From Udeniomyces pyricola (lineage: Eukaryota > Basidiomycota > Tremellomycetes > Cystofilobasidiales > Mrakiaceae): a stretch of 64,000 nt of DNA. The stretch is from contig BCIK01000006.1 in the NCBI GenBank assembly GCA_039545295.1, forward strand, positions 310,001-374,000, in the 5' to 3' direction. Below the pieces are notes generated by a model. That model was not told where the DNA came from. It did no database searches and worked only from the letters and a program-made list of their open reading frames with translations. The stretch's first letter is position 1. Every line of letters begins with the position of its first letter. Shown in pieces: positions 23,340 through 33,798 of the stretch. The translations under genes were made by a program, and so were the position numbers.

Positions 23340-23960
23340 GATGAGTGGATGGAAGCTGTGTCCGGCTGCTGTGCTTGACGGACTGGCGCGCGTGGCGAGG
23401 AGGAAAATTGAGGGCGGCGGTGATGGCTCTGGTGGGCTTGACTCTCAACCACAATGTTCCCCCCGTCTATCCCCTTCCCGTCGAGCAAAGAATCGCTTTC
23501 ATAGCAAAACCCACAGATCAGGTCTAACCCACTCTGCATCACCCTTCGCTATTGGGAAAGTCCCCGGAGATCCCCCCCCCCCTTTTCTTAGAGGCCCTCG
23601 CATCCCAAAGCCGTTTCGCACAACCACCTCGAGTGGGATTTTTCGGTCCTACCCCTTGCCTTCGATTCACACGACCTTGTCTTTTCGTACCTCGCTTGGT
23701 CCTTGCCGATGTCTTTTCTCTTCCCAGATGGTCCGTCCTTCCCTTTGCTCAGTGTCCCGTTTCGCGCCCTTGCTCCAGAACCCTTTGTCCCCCGTCCAAA
23801 ACGGAGTCGGGAGAAGTCATCCCCTTTGTGTAGTGCCTTGTTTCTTTTTTTCCTCTTACGATCCCCTTTGTCCTCGAGCCCTTGCATAATCCCTAGGAAA
23901 GCGGACGGTTCTCAGACTTCGTCTTTGGATATCCTGCCGGGGTTTCGGGTCGATGAAGGG
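23340..23960 (+). ncRNA. Candidate RNase MRP RNA (boundaries approximate)
   Basis: Positions 23554-23568 read GGGAAAGTCCCCGGA. From memory, human RMRP has the same GGAAAGTCCCCGGA at its CR-I element, where UCCCCG pairs with CGGGG of CR-V to make helix P4. A complementary CCGGGG occurs at 23938-23943, about 370 nt downstream, a plausible P4 partner. A TATA-like ACATATATACG at about 23318-23328 lies some 230 bp before CR-I. The region has no protein gene on either strand. RNase MRP is the nucleolar ribonucleoprotein that cuts ITS1 of pre-rRNA. A 14-nt match is weak on its own, helices P2/P3 were not resolved, and both ends are guesses. Confidence 0.3.
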
Positions 23961-24811
23961 AAGAGGAGGAAAAAAACTCCTTCAGTGGGGGAAGAAGAGG
24001 GTCTCATCAGGGTTGTCTTTTTTCTTGGGACGAGGGGTTTCTGTTGTAGGTTTTGGTACGATCGGGCCTGGGTCTCCCGGTTCATTCCGGGGGGTGGAAG
24101 GATGCGCTGGGTCTCGAGGTCCTTTTCCTGACCTGTTCTTCCTTTCTTCCTTGCGTCAAGCTTGGGAGGAAGAGGATAGGTTTTTCAGTCAAGGGGATAT
24201 CGGCATCATGGGGACTGGACGAGGTCAGAGGTTGTGGGAGTGAGATCCTGCCAAACGAGCGCTGTGGCTCTTTTCTTTCCCCCTTTTTTTCCCCTTTCTA
24301 AGGGGGAAAGGTGAAAGAAAAGCACTCGCTCGGTCTCGCTCTTCGGACCCATCTCGTTTCGATCCTGGCAAGGAGGGTTTTGACTGCGACGCCCTCTCGA
24401 GAGCGAAGCGGTGCTTGGTTCCCCTCGATTCCTCTTGTCATGTTGACCTTTTTTACTCGTTTCTCTTGCCTCTCTGCTTGCGCTTCCTGCCTCCCTCCTT
24501 GTCGTCCCCTTGGTCACGAGCCGGGCGAGAAGAGGGGGGGAATTCCAGGCAAAATAGGGGGTTTCCAAAGGGATCCCAGGCGAAGATACGAGCCGGATCC
24601 CATTCAAAAACTCCCCTTAGCAATGTCTGTTTGAGGTTCCAGAACACGTCTGATGACAACCCCCCCTCCTTTGTTAACTTCCTTTCTTCCCCTTCTCTTT
24701 CCTTCCCTTTTGGGTGCGAAAAGAAGGATAGTCGGTCGTTTTCATCCTTTTTGTTCCTCATTGAAGAATAGTTCTGCGATTGCCTTTCTTCTTCTCTTCT
24801 TTCTTTAGAGA

Positions 24812-24832
24812 AAGAGAGAGAGAGAGAGAGAG
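24812..24832 (+). repeat. (GA)n microsatellite
   Basis: About ten GA units inside the 2.8 kb gap, preceded by a CTTTCTT-rich stretch that could pair with it. Confidence 0.9.
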
Positions 24833-25950
24833 GTAACTCAATGGGGCTTACTCTTGCTCGACGGGTTCGACGGGGTTTTTTTTCTCTCTTTTTTTTCTCT
24901 TCCCCCCTCCCTTGTTGTTCGAGCCGACACTGCTCTTTCGAGCCGGTGGATTTTTTCCGGTTCAGCGACAAGGCTTTCATTCTTCTGAGTTTCCTTTTTA
25001 CAACCAACGGCTGCTTATATGTGACTGGGGTTTCTTCTCTCACGCCGTGGCCTGTTTTTGTTATCATTATTGTTATTTCTTCGACTGAGCATATATGGAT
25101 GTTCAAGTTGATCTATCTATCTATCATCTGCATTGACTGTCCTCCCTTTTCTCGGCCCTTCCTCAATCACTGGTCCTGCCCCCCCCCCCCCGAACCTTTA
25201 CATGATCGTACGTACTAAGTCGCGTATGCATGCATGCATACATATCGTCATGACCTTTATTTATTCATTTATTCATATAAACCAGACACGTCTGCGATGA
25301 TCGCGCGAGGCCGGAGGAATAACGATGTACCTGTCACTGAGGAGAGGTAGAGAGAGACGGCCGAACGTATCCCCCCATATATAATATGTATATGTGATGT
25401 GACGTGATGGCTATGTACGTTAGCGCAAAGTAGGCAAGATCGAACCCGATAGCCGAACGTCACTTCCGGTAAAGCTAGTCGTCAAGATGTCGATCATCGA
25501 CGACGATGAGGCGAACGAGATGTCAAATACATGTTAATACGTAAGAAGCCCGGGAGGAAAGGGGGATTAAGGGGGGGGGGGGAGCAAGATGATATGACGG
25601 GGTACATATCGATGCCGGCCCAAGGAGTTTATGAACGAACCAACGAACGAACGAACGGACAGGCGGACAGACGCGGGGCATCCACGTACTTGAGGAGAAT
25701 GACGGAGAGGTAGAAGGAACCGATTAAGTGTAGGATAGCGGTGGCGCATGAAGCAACGAAGGGGACGGGGTGAAAAGAACAAGAAGGAAAGAAAGAAGAA
25801 GAAGGAAAGAAAGAAGAAGAAGAAGAAACAAAGCGAGGAGAAAGAGAGAGAAGAGGAGCAAGAGCAAAAAAAAGAAAAAGGAAAAAAAAAGAGCGTAGTT
25901 CCCCCATCATCTTACAATATCATGTATGACCGATCTCCTATCGACAATTT

Positions 25951-27914
25951 CTACTCAAAGGGGTTCGTCCTACCCGCTTGATCACCGTCCTCATCACTGT
26001 CACTATCACTCTCCCCTTCCGTCCTGCCATACCCCGGTGCCGGCCGATCCCTTCCTGTCCCACACAGGTTCTCCCAGAACCCCTTGTCGCGCCGTCGAGC
26101 TACTCGCCGTTGTTCCCTTGCCGCCGTAGCTGCAGCACCGCCTGCCCAACCAGGGCCGAGATAAGAGACACCTCCCCCTAGACCGCCTTCTTCCCCACCA
26201 GGCGAGGAGAGAGTCGGAGACATGGATGGAACGGCCACGGGTTGGGAAAAAGACGGGTTCGGTCGGTGTTTGGCCGAAGAGGAAGAAGCGAACGTCGAGG
26301 AGGTGGGAAGGATTGGAGAATCTCCCGTCGTTGGAAGGGAGGAGAAAGAGGGACCGGTCTGGTGCGAGGGCCGAACGGTTTGGACAGACGAGGAACTTGA
26401 CAACGTCGGCCGATGAAGCGGTTGGGTATGCGCAAAGGATGTTTGCGTCGGAGATGGAGACGCGACAGCAGACTGAGTCAATTTTCGGAAAGAGGGAGGG
26501 ATTAATGAGTGACAGAACGAGAGATGGAGAGAGAAGAAGAGAAGAGCAGAGTAGAGATGCGAAAAGAGAAAAGTGGCAGAAGCACGATCCGATCCATGAG
26601 AGGGATAGACGTCAGTCAACACAATGTTAGGGGTTCACATGGACGTCCAAGGACTCAATCGGGTTCCTGCTTACCTCGTTATGGTTCCCACCACTCCCGC
26701 CGCTCCAGAGACTCCATCGATTCGATCTTGATGCGGAACGAGACGACTTAAGCTGCTTAGATTCCCTCGCCGCACGACGCTTTGCGAGGTCACGCTCCTT
26801 CCATAATGCCAGGGTCTGATTTAGCGGATAAAGGAGATGCGGAATAGGGAGAGAGGGGCGGAAAAAGGGGATTTGATGCAAGTCATATCCAAAATCACAG
26901 AGGAATGTCAGCTGTGCATTCATATCCAAAGGGTTCGCAGGAATAGCATGGCCCAGGTGGACGATGTTTGTGAGCATACAGAGCAAACAGGGCGACTGCC
27001 GAGCTGCTATGGGCCTAGGCCTTTCTCTACGTCGCGTGTCTCGGGGCCAGTGAACCCGCTCGTGTTCCTCCGTGAGCGTTCATATTCTGTTCTTGGTTTG
27101 CCAGATGTCCAAGAGGGAGAAAGGTGAGGAGGATAGCCAGGAAACTGGATGACATGGTAGCAACGTTGAGGTGGGTCTAGCCAAGACGCAAAGGCCGAGC
27201 CAAGCAGCAAGCCAGACCAAGCGGAAAGCTATTCGCGTCCTCCTTCGCCTCCCCCCTGAGCGATTGCCCCTTTGCTTTCGTTTCGTTTCCTTGGGCATCC
27301 TGTACCACACGCAACGCAGACATCGACTCGGCAGGAACATTTCTTCTAGAGAAAACACGTGGACTCACGTCAGCGATACGTTTCTCTTCCCGCTCTTGTT
27401 CCGTCATGGGCGGGTACTGAGCCTGACCGTCGGCGTCGGCCCTACCCCCTGAGCGCTCGTCGTCGACCCTCTCCCAACCATCGCGAACCATCTCCTGAGG
27501 ATGATCTTGGTGAGCACCAAGGTTGAGACTATCGACGCCCCGTTCGAGGTCGACCCAACCGCCCTCCTTTGGGTTCGCCCGCCCTTTGCCTTTGGCCTTG
27601 GACGAGATCTGGCGACCGAGTGCGGCGGCGAGCGAGGAAGGCGATCCTCCGCTAGTAGCATGGGCCGAATTATACATATGAGGGCTGTATCCCTTGCCGT
27701 CGGTCATGGATGGGCTGGAAGACGATGGGATGGCGTTGGAACGGTCGTTATCGTAGATGAGCTCAGGCGATCGCAGGGTTGGAAAGGGGTCTGCCGTCGG
27801 GTCGGAGATGGCACTCTCTGTGTTCGGAAGGGGGCCTGGAGATGGATTGGGGGAAACGGGCGGACGAAAGGGAGTGTACTCGGGCTGTCGAGTGGTCGAG
27901 TGGGCGGATGACAT
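25951..27914 (-). CDS. Uncharacterised Ser/Pro-rich protein
   Basis: The best model is complement(25951-26472, 26675-26815, 27369-27914), 402 residues. I recognise no family. The N-terminal 180 residues are Ser/Pro-rich and end with a charged helix (TEQEREEKRIAD). Joining to the next exon gives a continuous KRIAD-TLALWKERDLAKRRAARES helix, basic and coiled-coil-like, which supports skipping the 553-nt stretch 26816-27368. That is by far the longest intron in a gene of this size here, so an extra exon inside it is possible. The C-terminal third is Ser/Pro-rich, then Gly/Ala-rich (GGVSYLGPGWAGGAAATAA), with a basic RRVARRRDKGFWENL patch, an acidic SDSDSDEDGD run and the end TNPFE. No membrane span or signal peptide. 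Confidence 0.55.
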
Positions 27915-28385
27915 GGTGGTTTGGCGGTGAGGACGTTAGCGTTGTGGGGTGGGGAAGTATATGTGAGGTATGATATGGATGGGTCAGTTGTCAATCATGT
28001 CAGAGTCGGGGCAAGAAAGAAGCATGAAGCTAGTAGCCATGATTGTGTAATTAGAGGCGCTAGATTATATCATGTACACAAATATACATATCAATATTCA
28101 TATTCATCAATATTGTTTGTACACTATTTGATATGTCTCATATGCCTATATGGATTATATTTATTCGTGATATCCGTCTGTCCACTATGGTACTCTATAT
28201 GTATATACAAATTTTTAAATTTTGTGTTTGATACTTGTCTGTGGACTATTATCTCTCTCCCTAAGCTACCTGTTCCTATGAATCATGATCATCTTTCGCG
28301 TTCAGTCTGCATCCACACCATCGACCTCACATTCAAACACACTCGCTCACCCACTCCCACGAACTCACGCTCATCTCATCCCCTT
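27915..28385. promoter_or_regulatory. Divergent, AT-rich promoter region
   Basis: This is the 471 bp between the start codons of the Ser/Pro-rich protein (-) and the ABHD12-like hydrolase (+). Positions 28060-28260 are strikingly AT-rich, with repeated ATAT and TATATG words. Both promoters should lie here. Confidence 0.6.
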
Positions 28386-30585
28386 ATGGCCACCAGCAAC
28401 CCACTCAAACAGGACTCTATCGATAAGCCCCAAGTCTCTGTTGCCAGTACCGAAGCCCCGCCGTCATCCTTTGTTGGCGATCTCTACGCTCGTATCTACC
28501 GCTACCTTCTCTACGGCGGTGGCGTGTATCTCGCCTTTATCCTCCTGCTCCTCATTCCTGCAGTTCAACGAAAGTCTGTCCCTTGTCTATCCACTTTCTT
28601 CTCGATCAATACCTGAACAGTAAACCCTACTGACTCCCCCTCGGCCTGCCATCGTCTTCGCGATCACGTCACGTGCCCTTCTTCTCCTTCTTTCTTTCTT
28701 TGTTTGTTTCTCCGCTGTTTCTCGGACAGTCTGCTCTACCTCCACCACGTCAACTATCCGTTCTTTGCCGAGTTTGACAATCCGAGCGCGTATGGCCATG
28801 CACCGTTCAAAGTGCGCAACCTTCGAATCGACACGTCCGATGGCGAAGTTCTCGGCGCTTGGCATATCCTGTACGCGTCTTTTCTTCCTCTGGTGACTGG
28901 CCTCAACAAGCCGGATGCGACTTGCTGATCGAAGCACGAAGAAAAATAAGGAGGCTCGGAGACTGACGTAGGACAACCCTGAAGATCTCATCAAGCTAAA
29001 TTAATCATCGCCTTGTCATTCCCGTTTCATTTCTTTCCCTTCCCTTTCCCGTTTTTGCTTTTTCCTATTTCGTCGTGTCCGACTTCACAAGACCCAACGA
29101 TTTCTATCACGAGCAAGTCTCGACGTATCCCCCACCATCACCCTTGACACATGACGTTTACGATGCAGCCATCAGGGAACGTCCGACGGTTCTGTTCTTG
29201 CACGGTAACGTCAGTCCCAACCCATCTCAAGGACATTGACCAGAGAGTCCATCACTTTAACTCCTCGAAGCTGATCCATTGAATTTCCTGTTCGTTCGAT
29301 AAATGTATCCGTCTTTACAAATCCCTAACCTATCGCTCTCTTCTCCTCTTTCGACCCTTATCGAACTCAACCCCAGGCTGCCAATCGAGCCCTCTCTCTT
29401 CGGACTCAACTGGCTTCGGCCCTCTCGACGACCCTCAACGTCAACGTCCTCGTGCCCGATTACCGAGGCTTTGGTGATTCGACAGGTACACCCTCGGAAG
29501 ACGGCCTCGTCCTCGACGCCCTCGCATGCTGGGCATGGATCGAAGAAAGAAGATCGGCCGGTCAGACAACAGAGAGTTTGAATTCGGTCTCCCGGACCGC
29601 GGTAGTCGGACAAAGTCTTGGGACGGCAGTAGGAACGAAGTTGGTGGAAAGATTAGCGAGTCAGGGTTCGTGTCTTTATTTTTTTTTCTTCTCTTCTTCT
29701 CTTTTGTTTTTCCTTCCTTTGCTCTTTTTGCCTCGGCTCATCGCTCTCTTTCTCATGATACTCTCGATAACATGTCTCCATCCCTTTCCCTTTCGAAACC
29801 AATGCTTCTCTGGCCTCGTCCGACGTTAACTCTGACCACTCCTCTTTTCTCCCCTAAAATTCCCATCATGATCCCTCCGCGTGACCTTTGAATATGTATT
29901 TTTTAAAAAAAAAAAAAAAGGCATCCATCCACCTCTTCTCGCGCTCCTCTCACCGTTTTCCTCACTCCCCGAACTTCTCAAGACCTACACCTTGCTCCGC
30001 GTATTCCCTATTCTGTCCCCTCTGCGCGTTCTTCCCTTCGTCCAAAAGGCTCTGACGTCACCTCGGGTGCTTCGCTCCCAATTCGATACGGCATCTTCCC
30101 TTCTCGGATCCACCCTTTCCTCCTCACCTTCTCCTGTCGATAGCCCCATCGAACCTGACCCCAATAAGACCTCTCATCTATCTTCCATCGTTTCTTCCGC
30201 GACGACTATTCTCCTCGCCCATGCCCGAGACGATCGAGAGATCCCCTCGGTCCATTCGGGAACGCTCTTCCAAAACCTGTTGGATAAGCGATTGAACCGG
30301 ACGACTTTGAGCTCGACGCCGCCCGGGATGGACCTCGAGACGATTTCGCGTTGGAAAGCGGCCATGGTCGAACGCCAAGAGATGGAAGTCGGCGTCGTGA
30401 CGAAGGAAGTCATTGATGGATGGGCAGTCGTCAAAGCGTTCCAGAGGGGTTCGTCGACGATGGCGAAAGGGGGTCAAGTCGTTTGGTTGGACGCTTATAA
30501 AGGAGGGCATAATGGATTGGGTGGATCCGAAGGCGTCATCGAATTGATAGGCCAGCTGTGGGGCGTTAGGAGTCTACGCAAGTAG
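28386..30585 (+). CDS. Membrane-anchored alpha/beta hydrolase, ABHD12/BEM46-like
   Basis: Exons 28386-28573, 28730-28870, 29092-29209, 29377-29665 and 29921-30585 give 466 residues. A membrane span at about residues 38-60 (YRYLLYGGGVYLAFILLLLI) anchors the catalytic domain. The fold shows VLFLHGN (oxyanion strand), DYRGFGDSTGTPSE, the nucleophile elbow GQSLGT (Ser about 229), the acid in HARDDREIP and the catalytic His in GGHNGLG near the end. ABHD12-type enzymes hydrolyse monoacylglycerols or lysophospholipids; the substrate here is unknown. An insert of about 30 Ser/Pro-rich residues lies before the acid strand, and about 75 extra residues separate the acid from the histidine. The intron before the last exon ends in a run of about 15 A residues rather than pyrimidines. 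This acceptor is needed to keep the frame. Confidence 0.88.
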
Positions 30586-31099
30586 ATAACCGGATAACAA
30601 GTTGAGGTAGGGGAAGAAGGTGGGTTTGCCAAGTGATTCGGGCTTCTGGTGAGGTGCACGGTGGAGATGTTGAAGATTGAAAATTGAAGAGTTGTATTAG
30701 ATTTGAAATTAAAGACGTGTTTTGAAGCGGTTTAGACGATCGGAAAGGAAGGGAAGGGATGTCGATTCGCAGTGAAGAAAGTGAGCTGGGATCGATCTTG
30801 CGCGTAGATTTGATGATTAGTATTTGCAGAGCCAGCAGCATATATATATATATATATATCAGCGACGGTCGAGATTGCAAGCCGCCGGCTGCACACGCCA
30901 AACGTATCTTCATTGTCTTTCCTCCTCTCTTTGGCTCTTCGTCCTTCCTTGGTTCAATTTCACAACGCATGAAAGGAAACGTCAAATGTTGCCCTCAACA
31001 AACAAGGCAAGATAGAAAAAAGAAAGCCAAAGCATCTATTCCAATTCTTGATGTTTTTGTTTTGGTTTGTTTTATTGTATTTTGGTTGTTTGTTTCCAT
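30586..31099. other. Tail-to-tail spacer with a TA microsatellite
   Basis: This holds the 3' ends of the hydrolase (+) and SQT1 (-). A (TA)10 run lies at 30840-30859. The right part is T-rich. No gene was recognised. Confidence 0.6.
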
Positions 31100-33368
31100 T
31101 TAAATAACCCAGACCAAACTCGCTCCATCATCGCCAGCGCTAACAACGACTGCTTTTCCATCGCCTCCGCTTCCGGCGTCAAAGGCGTTGACGATACCCC
31201 GATGACCCTGGTGGTGCGCGAGGAGGGCTCCGTTTCGGACATCCCACGTCTTGAGCGTCGCGTCGACGGAACCGGTCGTGATGAGATGAGCGAGGGGGGC
31301 AGGATGCAGCTTGACAGAGGTGATTGCTTGCTGGAGAGAGGAGGAAGAGAAGGGTTAAAGAGAGAGAGAGAGTCGGGGTGGGAAATGAGGTAATAGGAAA
31401 GGTGAGTTTGATTTGGGTTGATACATGATAATCGCACCCATCAACGGATGGGCTGAGGACACCATTCAAATGAATACAAAGATAGGATGTAGAAGAGGAA
31501 GAAGGAAAATTGGACAGAGGAAAGAATGCCCCGGACGTACTTCGTGCTTCAATTCAGCTCGCAACCTCAACGTCGTCACGTCCCAAGCACACGCTTTTCC
31601 ATCCGTTCCGGCCGTGACGACGACACCATTACCGGCAACGACCAAGAAGACGACGCTCTCGACAGAATCGCCCTCAGCATGGCCTTGGAACGCAGCGGTG
31701 ACGACGCCTTTGACGAGATTGACGACGCGAACACCACCTTCAGCACCCCCAACAACGGCAAGGTTGGAATTAGGATGGATCGCAAGCGACGTGATGCCGG
31801 ATGGGAGGAAGAAACGATCATCGGTCGGCTTGAAGGCTTGAGCAGGGGACGACGATCGGGGGTCCCAAAGAATGAGAGAGGAGTCGGAGGAAGCAGTCAA
31901 GAGTCGCTTGCCTGTCGGTAGAAGAAATGGGACAAAAAGAGGAACGATGAAGGCGTCAGATTAGTGTCATTATTTGGGAGCGGGGGGAGGGGGGGAGGGG
32001 AGGGGGAATCTGACAAGTCTAAGACAGTCCGTACCATCGGGGGTGAACGCAAGTGCGGTAACGGCGTCGGTGTGACCAGCAAAGACCTGCATGGTGTTTC
32101 CGCTCGGCACTGATCCAATCATATCCAGTCAACCACGGCGGACGTGTCAATGATCTCTCTCGATCAAGCTCTCTCGTATAAGATGGTGTGAGCGGGTGGT
32201 GAACGGTAACTTACGCTGCCACATCCAGACTGTCGAATCGTTGCTACCCACAGCGAGGACGTTTCCTTTCGGGTGCCATGTCATGCACTAAGCCCGCAAA
32301 ATCAACAGATCGTCAGCCATGCTTTTTGTAACACCAACGGCAGCAACAGCAGCACTGATCACATTCAGACCGCTCGGCTATTGGATCACTGGGGTGAGAC
32401 TTCGTCGAAGGAGGAGAGAGGGTGCGAAAACTCACGGTAACCTCATCCGGGCCGGCCAAGCTCGTCAGGAACTCCCATTCAGTCCACGAGTCCTTAGATT
32501 TCCGTTTCCAGACTCGGACTCGGCCGTCCATGCCTCCCGTCGCGACCATCTCTCCATCCGCGCCTGGGAGGTTAAAGAGTAGATGATAAGAGATATTAAT
32601 ACATGGATCGGTTAGACACTGCGTGAAGAAGGGGACGCGCAGGCCTAACGAAGGGAAGGGAAAGTTGGGGGATATGGAGGCGAGCGGGCAAAGGAAAAGA
32701 AGACCAGGACGCGACTTGAACTCACTGAACTCGACGACGACGACAGAGTCAGTGTGGCCTGTGAGCTTAGCGACCTCCTTGCCGGTAGTGGTATCGAAGA
32801 GGAAAGCAGAGTCGTCCTCGCCTCCGGAGGCAGCTAGCGGCGGGTTCGGGTGCTGAGGGTGCAAAGCCACATCAAACACGGAGGACCCTTCGGCGTGGAG
32901 AGCTGTGTTGGATGGGACGGGCGAGCATACGACAAAGGATTCCGGGAACAAGCACGTCGATAGGAGAGGTCAGTAAGATAATAGGATCAGCAGCCAAGCT
33001 AGGCGAAGTAACTAGAAGAAAAAGCGAGCATGGATGTATGCAGGATGGGCAAGCGAGAGACAAAGAGAGGTTTGTTTCGTCAGCAGTTCTAATGAGTACG
33101 CACTCGCTTGAGCTGTCGAGTTATCCTCGACGGGTTCCTCATCCTCCTGATCATCCCCATCTTCTCCAGCTGGTCGCTCCTCCATCTGACCGTCGGCGTC
33201 TTCATCGTCGTCTTCATCCATAGCATCGTCATTGTCGTCGTTGTCGTCGTCGATGATCTCGTCGACGTCGTCTGGGTTGATGGCGTCCTCTTCGTTCTCG
33301 AGGATTGGGTAATCGTCTGGGTCAATGGAGGACGTGTTGACAAGGCGGGGGGGAAGGTCGTCGGACAT
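31100..33368 (-). CDS. SQT1: WD40 protein Sqt1/AAMP, uL16 (Rpl10) chaperone
   Basis: Seven exons, complement(31100-31330, 31541-31911, 32035-32109, 32215-32287, 32436-32563, 32726-32902, 33104-33368), give 439 residues, matching Sqt1/AAMP size. An acidic N-terminus (residues 20-80, Asp/Glu-rich, with DDDNDDNDDAMDEDDDEDAD) precedes a WD40 propeller. Blades show GHTDSVVVVEFS, GMDGRVRVWKRK, GNVLAVGSNDSTVWMWQ, GHTDAVTALAF, ASSDSSLILWD, AGTDGKACAWD, GSVDATLKTWD and a last SAGDDGASLVWV. Yeast Sqt1 binds nascent Rpl10 and escorts it to the 60S subunit; the acidic stretch and propeller face contact its basic N-terminus. The order of blades and the acidic leader fit Sqt1 better than other WD40 families. 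It is divergent from the gene at 33799. Confidence 0.88.
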
Positions 33369-33798
33369 GGTGGGAATTAATGGGGGATAGTGAGTGGGAT
33401 GGGATGGTGTGAGGGGGGGATGATTGATGGAGGGGCGATTGGTGCTGTGGCAAGATTTGGACTTGGCCGAAGGGAACCCTCTTTGAGCACAGCTTTGAGC
33501 TGACACATGCATGACCGATCAATTATCTGGGCAGATAATACTGGGTGGCGATTGTTGTGATGATATACTCAAGCACGTGATGTATCATCCATCGGCCATT
33601 CAAAGCAGCTAGACGTAGTCATCGAATATCTTTGCATTGAATGCATAGCAATATATATCATATCCAGTAATCGATCGTATCACAGAATTTTTGATTGACT
33701 ATTTTATCATGATCGATAGTATGTACATATATATATATATATTGATTGATCTGATGAGCCGACGGGTCTGGCCGGGACGGACGTCTGTTTTCATTGGA
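33369..33798. promoter_or_regulatory. Upstream region of SQT1 and of the gene to its right
   Basis: About 430 bp or more between two divergent genes. The half nearest 33600-33750 is very AT-rich and includes an AT dinucleotide run at 33727-33742. The left half beside SQT1 is mixed. Confidence 0.55.

Larger units (their letters stand above)
23154..25950. other. 2.8 kb region without a convincing protein gene
   Basis: This is the largest gap in a compact segment and lies between two genes that converge on it. The plus strand is strongly pyrimidine-biased in many stretches, with C-runs at 23571-23582 and 25181-25191, a GA microsatellite near 24820 and a purine-rich block at 25780-25895. ORFs of up to 217 codons exist on both strands but have low-complexity Arg/Lys/Glu or Ser/Pro composition and no family signature. 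A segment near 23554 matches the CR-I core of RNase MRP RNA. Long untranslated regions or one or more noncoding RNA genes are the likely content. Confidence 0.5.

Noticed and set aside
23522..23531. Possible telomerase RNA template (CTAACCC) in the gene-free gap
   Set aside because: Only 7 bases match a TTAGGG template, less than the 1.5 repeats normally needed, and no pseudoknot was seen.
23703..24131. 142-codon plus-strand ORF
   Set aside because: Overlaps other similar-length ORFs, has no recognisable motif, and sits in pyrimidine-biased sequence.
24453..25106. 217-codon minus-strand ORF
   Set aside because: Composition is Lys/Arg/Glu/Ser low complexity mirroring C/T and G/A tracts; no family signature and no supporting splice signals.
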